From Mycosarcoma maydis (lineage: Eukaryota > Basidiomycota > Ustilaginomycetes > Ustilaginales), in the NCBI RefSeq assembly GCF_000328475.2, contig NC_026485.1, positions 682,001 through 746,000 on the forward strand: a stretch of DNA of 64,000 nt, written 5' to 3'. Below the pieces are notes generated by a model. It searched no databases and was not told where the DNA came from. It was given only the letters and a program-made list of their open reading frames with translations. Made by a program: the position numbers and the translations under genes. Below are positions 42,921-52,600 of the stretch, piece by piece (position 1 is the stretch's first letter; every line of letters starts with the position of its first letter).

Positions 42921-44108
42921 ATGGCAGATGTTACCGATGACGACCATGACGAGCCGGACGAGCCGGCAGCTTCATTCCGAACAACGGCCAAGAAGGTGAC
43001 CACCTATGCGGGACGAAGTCGTCGTGCCATGACGGAGGATCTCGAGCCTCGATCTCTTTGTCTGGTCAACCGAAGGGACGTCTACGAGGAAGAGATGCCA
43101 AAGGCGCCTAGCAGTCCGATCTTGTCCTCGCTTCACAGTCCAGTATTTCCTTCGATTCGTCAAGTGAAGTCGATAGCACGCAAAATCCAATCGAAGCCAA
43201 CGTCTTCTGGAGCATCTTGCCGCCAGTCGGAGCAGCTCATTTTGGATCTGGGGCAGCAGATCCGCATTCGTTGCAAGGAGTGCGACATGCAGTACGACAC
43301 GTCTTCAGCAGAAGACTGCTCGCTGCATGCGCGACACCACGAGCGAACGGTCAAGGGCTTGGACTGGAGCGCCAAAGCCCTGACGTTGTGGGGTGAGACG
43401 GTATCGCAGCTGACGTTGTCGCGACGTGAAGTACGGGGCAAGTCGTCGCTGCTCAGCAAACAGAGTGGCGGGACCAGCGAAAGCCGGCAACTAGAATCCG
43501 TGACGATCCGATGCTACGACATGTCGACGCTCAAGGACGCTACGGTGTCCAGAAAGATCAACGAGCTGTTGGAAACGGTGGACGATGCTTTGGGTGCAGC
43601 GCCGGTCAATCTGTCTGATATTCAAGGATGCAAAGTGCTAGTCGCGGTTTGTTCAGGCCGAGCGGCCGGAACGGCTCTGGTAGGACGTGTACCTGTCGGT
43701 CAAGCTCGAGAGGTGCTGCCAGGGAGCAGCAACAAGGAGAACGATAGCCCGTCTAAGAGCGACAATGTCGAAGCACAGAAGCTCCCTCGTACCGTGTGGA
43801 ACGACGCTGGAGACGCCATCTTTGTCTCTGACGCCTTGCCCTCGTCCAAAACACCACCCGTGGGCGTGTTCCGCATCCACGTGATCGCAAGCTGGAGACG
43901 TACAGGCATGGCCAGTGCTCTGCTGGACGCAGCAGCAGACAGCAGCGTCTATGGCTTTGACTTGGACGGCCTTGTCAGGATGTACGGAAGCAGGGCGAGG
44001 TCGGTCGCTTTCAGTCAACCTACGGAAGCCGGACGAAAATTAGCAGAGGCTTGGATTCGGAAGGATACGACGGATAATGCAGCACGCCTAGTCGTGTTCG
44101 AAGCTTGA
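42921..44108 (+). CDS. ECO1: Eco1/Eso1/ESCO-type cohesin acetyltransferase
   Basis: 395 residues from the ATG at 42921 (MADVTDDDHDEPDEPAAS). The same frame is open further upstream to 42837 and beyond. A C2H2 zinc finger, CKECDMQYDTSSAEDCS then LHARHH, lies at about 118-143, with the family's C-X2-C-X-M-X-Y pattern. The C-terminal GNAT-fold acetyltransferase (about 300-395) has VGVFRIHVIASWRRTGMASA, the acetyl-CoA motif, and AFSQPTEAGRKLAEAW, matching the family's AFSxPT-G motif. A non-conserved, Ser-rich insertion separates the two. Eco1 acetylates the Smc3 head during S phase to lock cohesin onto sister chromatids. It lies only 156 bp after the MSH6 stop in the same direction, with no obvious own promoter. 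It may be expressed separately or as a C-terminal domain of an Msh6 fusion. Confidence 0.9.
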   Translation: MADVTDDDHDEPDEPAASFRTTAKKVTTYAGRSRRAMTEDLEPRSLCLVNRRDVYEEEMPKAPSSPILSSLHSPVFPSIRQVKSIARKIQSKPTSSGASCRQSEQLILDLGQQIRIRCKECDMQYDTSSAEDCSLHARHHERTVKGLDWSAKALTLWGETVSQLTLSRREVRGKSSLLSKQSGGTSESRQLESVTIRCYDMSTLKDATVSRKINELLETVDDALGAAPVNLSDIQGCKVLVAVCSGRAAGTALVGRVPVGQAREVLPGSSNKENDSPSKSDNVEAQKLPRTVWNDAGDAIFVSDALPSSKTPPVGVFRIHVIASWRRTGMASALLDAAADSSVYGFDLDGLVRMYGSRARSVAFSQPTEAGRKLAEAWIRKDTTDNAARLVVFEA

Positions 44109-44124
44109 TTCACGATTCACGATT
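44107..44124. repeat. CACGATT-family motif directly at the ECO1 stop
   Basis: GATTCACGATTCACGATT begins at the ECO1 stop codon (TGA at 44106-44108), showing how closely these motifs abut coding ends. Confidence 0.7.
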
Positions 44125-44934
44125 GTAGTTCAGCATTGCCACACTAGCAAATCCTGAATGGCATTCGCGATTGCTTTTTGCAATTGCTACACCTTACTTG
44201 TACGCTCATCGATTGACACATGAGTCTCTTGAGATTCGCAGCACGCATGACCACAACAGGCACGAGCCAACGTGCACCTGGCAACGGGCCAAGTATGGTA
44301 TGCTGCACATGGGGCAGGGGCATACGCTTTAACAGGGGTGAAATTCACGTTTGTACGTTGTCGTGCGAGTGGAAAGAGAAAATCAAGCAGACATTCGTGA
44401 TTTATGATTTGTGATTGAGGATTGAGATGAACGCGCTGTCAAGGCGCAGAGAGCTTCAACACGCGAAAAGAAGCACCATACACAGAGTGAGAAGTCGTGA
44501 GGAATTTCACTGATTCACTCGTGACTGATTGAGAGCGACAGAGAGTCAGTGAGTGATCCGAGCGGCAGAGGCGCTGCTGCACTCGTGACTGGATGTGTTG
44601 AGCTGGAAGGTTGGCAGTCACAGTCACGAGTGAAGCTACGGAATAGTCTCTGACACAGGCTTCGCTCGGTCGTCGGTCTTGGAAGCTGTGGCTGCGAGAG
44701 TCCAACACGACGTTGACTCGTGACTGTTTATCGCTTCTTCCCGACACCGTCATTGCTCCCCATCGCATTTCGTCTCCATTCGCTCGCCGTCACTACGCAA
44801 ACAGATTCTCGCTACTACCGACGCTGACGCTGCATATCGAGAGCCAGGACAGCCGAGTGCCGACTTCTCGTTTCGCCATTGGCATCATTTCGACTATCCA
44901 TCGACACGCTCGGCTTAGGTGACGCTCATACGCC
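44125..44934. other. Spacer between ECO1 and SEC26
   Basis: 810 bp. It contains motif variants near 44395-44420 and several CACTCGTGACTG copies between 44515 and 44730 that form inverted pairs. No gene was seen. The SEC26 promoter must lie here. Confidence 0.5.
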
Positions 44935-47883
44935 ATGACGTCCTCCGAGGCCATCGCGTACACCGTCGTTGCTTCCGACCCCAGCAGCGACGTTATCGAG
45001 CTTTCCACTCAGGATCTGCGAAACAACCTCCAGCGCGGTTCCGATGAGGTCAAACTGGAAACGCTTCGACACATTATTGTCTCGACGCTCAACGGCTCGC
45101 CTCAGCCCACCCTGCTCATGCCCATCATCCAATATGTCCTGCCAAGCCGTAACAAGCAGCTCAAAAAGATGCTGCATTTCTACTGGGAAGTCTGCCCCAA
45201 GCTCGACGAAAAGGGCAATCTCAAGCAGGAGATGATTCTCGTCTGCAATGCCATCCGAAACGACTTGCAGCACCCCAACGAGTACATTCGAGGCTCTACA
45301 TTGCGTTTTCTGCAAAAAGTAAAGGAACCTGAGCTGCTCGAACCGCTCATTCCTACCATCCGCCAGTGCCTCGAGCACCGTCACAGCTATGTCCGCAAGA
45401 ATGCCGTCTTTTGCGTCTATTCGATATATCAGCAGAACGAGAGCCTCATCGTCGATGCTCCCGAGCTGATGGAGACCTTCCTCGCCGCCGAGGCTGACAC
45501 CACCTGTAAACGCAATGCATTCGTTCTTCTCTGCCATACCGCTCCTGAACGGGCCGTCCAATATTTCCTCGGCCTCGGTGACCAGGCCGCATCGCAGGAC
45601 GAGCTCATGCAGCTCGCCATCATCGAGCTCATCCGCAAACACTGTCGCGGCGACTCGCCCAACCGTGCTCGCTACATTCGTGCTGTATCGGAGCTCCTCT
45701 CTGCTCCCAGCCACTCGGTCAAGTACGAGGCTGCCACCACGCTCACCACACTCACGCAAAACGCTGCTGCTGTCAAAGCGACTGCTAGCACGCTCATCGA
45801 GCTTATCGTCAAGGAGAGCGACAACAATGTCAAGCTCATTGTGCTCGATCGTCTCGACGCGCTACGCACTAAGCACGAACATGTCATCGACCCGCTAGTC
45901 ATGGATCTCTTGCGTGTCCTCAGCAGCCCCGACATGGACGTACGACGCAAGGCTCTTCGCATCGCCCTCGAGATGGTGTCAAGCCGCAACATTGAAGAGG
46001 TAGTGCTGCTGCTCAAGAAGGAGCTCATGAAGACGGTCGACTCATCGCAGTCGCAGGACAAAAACCTCGAGTATCGACAGCTTCTCATCCAATCCGTCCA
46101 CACCTGCGCAATCAAGTTTTCCGAGGTCGCAAGCAACGTCGTGCACGTGCTCATGGAGTTTCTCGGCGACTCGAACAACCCTTCGGCGGTTGACGTCATT
46201 GCCTTCGTTCGCGAAGTGGTTGAGAAATTCCCCGACCTGCGTTCCTCCATCGTCGATAAGTTGCTCCGCACTTTTACGGATATCAAGTCTGGAAAAGTTT
46301 TCCGTGGTGCGTTGTGGATTGTTGGCGAGTACTGTGCTAGCATTCAAGACGTCAAGGAAGCGATGCAGCAGATTCGCAAGGTGATTGGTGAGGTGCCCAT
46401 CCTCGCCGCAGAGGAGCGTCTGCTCGAGTCGTCGACTGCCGAGACGGATGGCACCAAGGAAGAAGCCGATGCGGCGTCTTCGTACTCGGCGTTGGCAGCC
46501 GCTAAGCCTACCTCGTCGGCGGCCAACCGTGTGCGCGCCGATGGCACCTACGCCACTGAAACCGCCTTCAGTTCCGAGACCAACCAAGCTGCTCGCCTCG
46601 AAGCGGTCAAGAACGCATCCAAGCCACCTTTGCGCTCGTTGTTGCTGCTCGGTGATTTTTACACGGGGTCCGTACTCGCATCGACGCTCACCAAGCTAGT
46701 ACTCCGCTTCGCCGAGCTCTCATCCGACGCCGGTGCAAAGAACAGCCTTCGTGCCGAAGCGATGCTCATCATGACCAGCATCGTCCGCGTAGGCCAGTCC
46801 AATTTCGCTGCTTCGCCCATCGACGAGGACTCGACCGAGCGCATCATGGCTTGCGTCGAGACACTCGCGTCGTCCGCCGAAGAGGCACAACCCGAGAGCA
46901 AGGAAGCGAAGCAGGTATTCTTGCACGATACCAAGCAGGCCTACACCAAGATGGTGGAGCATGAACAAGCGAAAGCGGCGGAAAAGCTCGCCAAGGAGAC
47001 CAAGAAGGTCAAGGTGCAGCCCGACGATTTGCTGTCATTCCGCCAATTCTCGAAACAGGCGGCCGACGATGCGGTCGAGGAGTACGAGCGCGAACTGACA
47101 CAGGCCACCGGAACAGCCGAGGCTGCCAAGGACGACTTTATCAGCAAGTTGGCACGGGTGGTTCAGCTCACTGGGTTTTCGGATCCTGTCTACGCCGAGG
47201 CTTATGTCAACGTGCACCAGTTCGACATCTTGCTCGACGTGCTTGTTGTTAACCAGACGTCGGAAACGCTTCAGAATCTTTCGATCGAGTTCGCCACGCT
47301 GGGCGATCTGAAACTCGTGGAGCGTCCGTCGAACTACACGCTTGCGCCCTACTCGTACCAGTCGATCAAAGCGACCATCAAAGTTTCATCTACCGAGACT
47401 GGCGTCATCTTTGGCAACATCATTTACGAAGGCGCTGCGGGCACGGGGACGCAATCCGCCGGCGATGCCAAGTGCGTCGTTCTGAACGACATCCACATCG
47501 ACATCATGGACTACATTGCGCCCGCCTACTGCAACGAAGCGCAGTTCCGAGCCATGTGGACCGAGTTCGAGTGGGAAAACAAGGTCAACGTCAACACCTC
47601 GATCACCGACCTGCGCGACTATCTGGCACATATCATGAAGAGCACCAACATGTCGTGCTTGACTCCCGAGGCGAGTCTGGCCGGCGAGTGCGGTTTCTTG
47701 TCCGCCAACATGTACGCCAGGAGCTTGTTCGGCGAGGACGCTCTCGCCAACTTGAGCATCGAGCTCCTGCCGGACGGAAAGACGATTCAGGGTCATGTGA
47801 GGATTCGTAGCAAGACCCAGGGGATCGCCTTGAGCTTGGGAGACAAGATTACGCTCGCCCAGAAGGCGGCGAGTAAAGATTAG
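44935..47883 (+). CDS. SEC26: Coatomer subunit beta (beta-COP, Sec26)
   Basis: The 982-residue, full-length protein starts MTSSEAIAYTVVASDPSSDV. The N-terminal two thirds are adaptin-like HEAT repeats, with recognisable beta-COP blocks such as LPSRNKQLKKMLHFYWEVC, EYIRGSTLRFLQKVKEPEL, HRHSYVRKNAVFCVYSIYQ and SSPDMDVRRKALRIALEMV. A charged linker (about 500-720) leads to the C-terminal beta-COP and appendage-platform domains (FSDPVYAEAYVNVHQFDILL, CVVLNDIHIDIMDYI, FEWENKVNV). Beta-COP is part of the COPI F-subcomplex that coats Golgi-to-ER vesicles and binds Arf1. Intronless; identification secure. Convergent with the PI31 gene, ending 122 bp from its stop. Confidence 0.97.
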   Translation: MTSSEAIAYTVVASDPSSDVIELSTQDLRNNLQRGSDEVKLETLRHIIVSTLNGSPQPTLLMPIIQYVLPSRNKQLKKMLHFYWEVCPKLDEKGNLKQEMILVCNAIRNDLQHPNEYIRGSTLRFLQKVKEPELLEPLIPTIRQCLEHRHSYVRKNAVFCVYSIYQQNESLIVDAPELMETFLAAEADTTCKRNAFVLLCHTAPERAVQYFLGLGDQAASQDELMQLAIIELIRKHCRGDSPNRARYIRAVSELLSAPSHSVKYEAATTLTTLTQNAAAVKATASTLIELIVKESDNNVKLIVLDRLDALRTKHEHVIDPLVMDLLRVLSSPDMDVRRKALRIALEMVSSRNIEEVVLLLKKELMKTVDSSQSQDKNLEYRQLLIQSVHTCAIKFSEVASNVVHVLMEFLGDSNNPSAVDVIAFVREVVEKFPDLRSSIVDKLLRTFTDIKSGKVFRGALWIVGEYCASIQDVKEAMQQIRKVIGEVPILAAEERLLESSTAETDGTKEEADAASSYSALAAAKPTSSAANRVRADGTYATETAFSSETNQAARLEAVKNASKPPLRSLLLLGDFYTGSVLASTLTKLVLRFAELSSDAGAKNSLRAEAMLIMTSIVRVGQSNFAASPIDEDSTERIMACVETLASSAEEAQPESKEAKQVFLHDTKQAYTKMVEHEQAKAAEKLAKETKKVKVQPDDLLSFRQFSKQAADDAVEEYERELTQATGTAEAAKDDFISKLARVVQLTGFSDPVYAEAYVNVHQFDILLDVLVVNQTSETLQNLSIEFATLGDLKLVERPSNYTLAPYSYQSIKATIKVSSTETGVIFGNIIYEGAAGTGTQSAGDAKCVVLNDIHIDIMDYIAPAYCNEAQFRAMWTEFEWENKVNVNTSITDLRDYLAHIMKSTNMSCLTPEASLAGECGFLSANMYARSLFGEDALANLSIELLPDGKTIQGHVRIRSKTQGIALSLGDKITLAQKAASKD

Positions 47884-48005
47884 TTACAATACGACCTCAA
47901 ATTGCACGAGTTTCCATTGCCCTTTTGTCTTGTATCGAGACTTGTGAATGTGAATCGTGAGTGCTGCTGAATGCAGATCATGAGTGAAGAGGAGGGTGCA
48001 ACGAA

Positions 48006-49172
48006 TCAGGCGTACCAACCAGCCGTATCGGAATGACCCCCGAACGCGCTACCGCCGCCTCTTCCCCTTGCACCGCGAGCACCGAACGGATTCTCGCCTC
48101 TAGGCGGGGCGAGTTCGTCCCAATCCGGTTCGCCACCGAAATTCTGCGGTCTGGCACCGCCTACATCCGGATGACTTGCTTCGGGCCCTGCCCCACCCGG
48201 ATAGATGGGATCAAACCTCGCTCCTGGCGGAACAGCTCCCTGAGGCAGTCCTGTTCCTTGCGGTGGGTAACGGTTGCGGAACATCGGATGATTAGGTCCA
48301 ACAAACATCCCCCCGCCCGTGTCACCTCCAGGAAACACAGGAGGTGGTGCAAATCCTGCTCCTCCTCCGCCACCGAACCTCGGAGGAAGTGCGAGCGGGG
48401 ATCCACCCAACGGGTCAAGGTCTCGATCACCGATGATCAGCGGGTTTCGAAAAGGTGGCTGATATCCAGATGGAAGTGAAGGATCGTCTTCATCCGCAGC
48501 CAACGGCGGACGTGGCTGCGTTGTGCCAGCTGTGGGCCGACTTGGACCGCTGGATTGAGTCGAAGATCTCTCACCGCCACCACCACCACTGCTTGCATTC
48601 GAGCTGTTCTCTTCTACATATCCATCCTTCCTCAATCCCGGAACCAACTGTTGCAGCACCTGAATCTTGAACGCTGATGTCAGATCTTTCAGCCTTGAAC
48701 TACCGATGTATCCATTCACCAGCATCTCTTCGTCCTTGCCTTCACGAGGATACGGCCAGAATGCACTAGACAGGTAATCGCTCAACACCACCTCCATCGT
48801 GCTCGTCTTGGTGCCTTGCAGTGCCACTCCATGGATCACCGCCTTGTTTCCCAGCTTGACAATCTTGACAAGATAATCGAGCGAAGATTGGTGGTGTTTG
48901 TAGCGGAAACTATAGTGATCGGGTCCTTTGGCGTTCCATTCGGGGGGAAGTTTGTTGGTGGATGAAGAAGTGGGTGATTCAGAAGACGATGGCGCAAGCC
49001 GATCGTCTTCGGATAGACCGGTGAGCCGAAAGTCGAGCCGGGTCATGATCGTGTGGATGATAGCGGCCAGTGCGTCTGCTGGGTTGCGCAGGAGAGGTGA
49101 TGGGGAGGAGGTGGGCAGCAACTGCTGCTGCAACACTTGAAGCAAAGCGGATGGGTCGAGCAGGTCGGTCAT
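48006..49172 (-). CDS. Proteasome regulator PI31-like (PSMF1/Fub1 family)
   Basis: 388 residues starting MTDLLDPSALLQVLQQQLLP. The N-terminal half is the FP-type alpha/beta domain of PI31 (DALAAIIHTIMTRLDFRL, DHYSFRYKHHQSSLDYLVKI, GTKTSTMEVVLSDYL). The C-terminal half is Pro/Gly-rich with the PI31 signature DLDPLGG and a Gly-Arg-rich end GARGARGRGGGSAFGG. PI31 binds the 20S proteasome and affects its activity, assembly or transport. In yeast Fub1 the C-terminal tail enters the core. The final ...DTAGWYA is unusual. Single exon. Family clear from both halves. Confidence 0.88.
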   Translation of the reverse strand: MTDLLDPSALLQVLQQQLLPTSSPSPLLRNPADALAAIIHTIMTRLDFRLTGLSEDDRLAPSSSESPTSSSTNKLPPEWNAKGPDHYSFRYKHHQSSLDYLVKIVKLGNKAVIHGVALQGTKTSTMEVVLSDYLSSAFWPYPREGKDEEMLVNGYIGSSRLKDLTSAFKIQVLQQLVPGLRKDGYVEENSSNASSGGGGGERSSTQSSGPSRPTAGTTQPRPPLAADEDDPSLPSGYQPPFRNPLIIGDRDLDPLGGSPLALPPRFGGGGGAGFAPPPVFPGGDTGGGMFVGPNHPMFRNRYPPQGTGLPQGAVPPGARFDPIYPGGAGPEASHPDVGGARPQNFGGEPDWDELAPPRGENPFGARGARGRGGGSAFGGHSDTAGWYA

Positions 49173-49641
49173 CTTTGCGGTGAGTATGAGTGAGTCGGGT
49201 CCAAATCAATTCAAGAGTGTGGTCGCTATGTGTACTGAAGCTGACGGTGCTGAACGTACGGTAAGACGTGGAAGAGGGAGGATAAAGACCCAAGTCACAG
49301 AGCGTCTGTGCTTTCAATTTATGCAGGGTCGACTGCGCGAAACTCACGACTCACGACTCATGACTGGTGACGGTCAACTTGGATTTCTTTGTGGAGATCG
49401 TCCGGCTCGTACGCGTAAGTGGTTACCCAGTGGCCGCGCAATTTGCTCGTCCGCATCGTTCTTGACCGTCGACCTTCTCCCGTCCTGCTGTCACATCCTC
49501 TACCGTCGCCCCCTCGCTACGCAAAATTGACTGATAAAGCGTCTCACACTCGTGACTATCACAAACAAACAACCTCGACAAAATAGAAGAACGAGCAATA
49601 GTAGTCTGCTTCAAGTAATGCCAGAGTACATGATAGTGACC
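49173..49641. other. Spacer between PI31 and UTP22 genes
   Basis: 469 bp upstream of the PI31 gene and downstream of UTP22. It contains ACTCACGACTCACGACTC at about 49344-49361. No gene was seen. Confidence 0.5.
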
Positions 49642-52600
49642 TTAGCCACTTCGCAATTCGATCCTATCTACAAGTCCTTCACCCAGTCGCTCAATTTCGG
49701 CCACAATGGCAGACTTGTTGAGCTTGACCTGCGCCTTGTTTCCTGCAATGCTTGGACAGGAGGAGAATCCCAGTCCCACCTTGAAATCACGCTCGCGATC
49801 GAGCGAAGGGTTGAACAGTCCACCGATCACACATCCTCCGTGTTGATCGTGGTACAATCGGAACGAGTCGCTGTACAGCCCTCTGAGCAGCGTGAGGAAC
49901 GCTTCTGCTGAATCGAAGCCGGGTTTAGGAGTGGAGCCTAGCAGCGTCCCTGACGATTGAATGGTGGCGGCGACGTCGTTGGCATACTTTGTACGTTTGG
50001 CGCCCCACACTGCTGGATCGGCATGAATGTTTTCGCTGTATCGCGGCAGCACGCTCGGATTGAGGTGGATGACAAAGTCGTAGTGTTCAAGCGAGGGGGT
50101 GAACAGTGCTCGCACTTGATCAGTGTCGAGCGAAGTGGCTTCTTCGAGCACGCGGACGGCGCCCCGCGCGAGCTTCTTGATGCCATCGGCAACCCCTCCC
50201 ACCGGACCCTTGCGACCAAACGCGAGCCCTTCGGTGTCCGTTTCTGTAGCAACGAACCATGCGCGATGCATCATCGAAGGATCACTACCTCGTGCAGCAT
50301 TGAAATGCGTCTCCACCTCGGTACGCTTGTCTGTAGGGAAAGTGTAGATCTCTTTGGTCGTAGCAGAGTCGATCACGGCTTGGATAGGGACCATCAATGG
50401 TTCCTCTTTCCATCTCCAATTGGCGAGCAGTCGCAAGATTCTTGACAATCCAGCGACTGCAGATGCTGGTGCACCTTCTTCCGGTGACAGGTACGCCGCT
50501 GCACATACCAGCTCGATCAGCTCTTCTGGCACGGCGTTAGACGACAGCATCTGGCTAGCCAACCATCTCTTCGTCAATCGAACGGCTCCTCCAAACGACG
50601 CAAAGCGATGCCCCATCGAAGCGATGTATGAATGATGCAACGGAGCTGTCTCAAACCTATGTTGCCATTCAAGCAAAATTTTGCGAGCTCGACGCTTGGC
50701 ACCTGCCGATTCAAAGCGGTCGGCCAGAATACGTTCGAGTAGCAATTTTTCGCGGTTGTGCATCACCCGTGCTCGGAAGGCGAACCCAGACGCGAGAACG
50801 AGTTCCAAACTGCACTGATCCTCCATCTTTGATGAAGCATGCGGGTCAAAGACTACGCGACACGTGACGCCGGCGATCTTGTTGGTGATCTCGGCGCACA
50901 TGCGTTCGAAGAAAGCCGCTTTCATGGCTTGGATTGCCGAGAGCTCATTAGGCCACTTGCCGGAGCCCTCAAAGGTGAGGATGATGTCGTGGACGGGCAA
51001 GTAGGATGCGCAGTCTGGAATGCGGTCACCGAGTAGATCCAAGTTGATAGGAGCGGGCACAAAGGTGCTGGTACCTCGCAGACCGGAAGAAGCAGGAGAG
51101 ATGGAGATGATGGACAGTGGAAGCGATTCGAGGGCACGCAGATCTTTCGATAGCTGGTCAAAGGCTGACTGGACCAAGGTGAAACCTTTCTCTTCGGTGC
51201 TTACGAGATGAGCGGCACGTGCCAGGCTCGTGTCAATGTCCAAGAGCGATTCGAAGTGCGAGGAGACGAATTGGATCTGTGATTCGTGGATCGCGTGGTG
51301 ACGGAACATCGCATACGACAGGATACGACGTGGAATCGCCCATCGTGAACTTTGGGTCGTCACTGGCCAGACAACGCTCTCGAGCACTCTGCCGTCTTTG
51401 AATCGACGCAGCTCGGACATCTTGCCCCAGAAGGCGCGGAACTGTTCCGCCTTTTCTACGTCTTGACTCGAAGGCCCGTGCTCGACCATCCTCCATGCTT
51501 GCTCTCCGTTTAGCACTAACCCGATCTCGGCTTGGCTTGAAGCAGCAGGTCGTGCTCCATCGAGTCTCCACGTTGAAGCCAGGCCACCTGTAGCACGATG
51601 CAGAAGAGCTACGAGCTTGGCACGGCCTTCGAGAGCGCGTGATGCAGTCGTGCTGACTTGGATCATGGCGGCTTGGAACGATGTGCCAAAGTCAGCGCGC
51701 TGGATGCGACTCGATGCCGAGAGACCAGCACCGTTGCTGTTGCTGTTTACTTTCGACGACGCCCTGGCCGTCGACAGTGCAAGGTTAACACGCGCTACTT
51801 CATCGAACGTGAATGGAGCGGCTGTGCGGTCCTGCAAGAACAGCGCGTCAAAGTGATCCGAACTTGGATCGTTGAGCATCTCGAACGTCCTCTTTGCTTC
51901 GTACTGTAACAGATCGATAGAGCCAGTCGGCACGAAAGCGAACAAGTTGAGCATACCGCTCGGATCGACCAAGACCCGATCAAAGACCTGGCTGAAATTC
52001 TGACGTGGCACTTTGTCAGATCGACTGGCAAGTCCCGCTTCCGGCATCGACTTCATGAACACCGGCTGCGTCTTGAAATCGTGCTTTGCCAACCAATCCA
52101 CCACACCGCGGAAAAGCTGATAGCTGGAAAAGCTGTTGGACAGATTGCTGCGTCCCGCATGGGTGGTATCTCGTTTCCAGCCGGCTTTCTTTTCCTCTCC
52201 TTGCAACAGATGCGCCAGAATCATGGTGAGGATGAAGCGGATGGAGGCAGTGCCTGCGACAAGTCTGCGACGATCGTCATCAGCGTCGTGGACATGTTTC
52301 GGGTTGAGACGACCGCCAGAACCGAATCCTCGTTGAAAAGCCCAGGTCTTAAGTAGCAGGCATGCATCTGCGAATGCTGGACATGCCTGAGCTACGGTAT
52401 GAAGGTAGACGAGATGGGGAAGGTGCAGTGTGTCGGCGAGGATGGCCGCGTTGTAGCGTGGGGTAGCGGCGATGGAGGCGTTTGCGTCGATGGATGCTTC
52501 ATCGTTAGGAGAAGCTACGCGCACATTGCTGCGCATAGGATCGAGATGGATAGGCTTGAAGGTATCAGCCTCGAGAGAAGGGTGAATGCGGATGGTGCAC

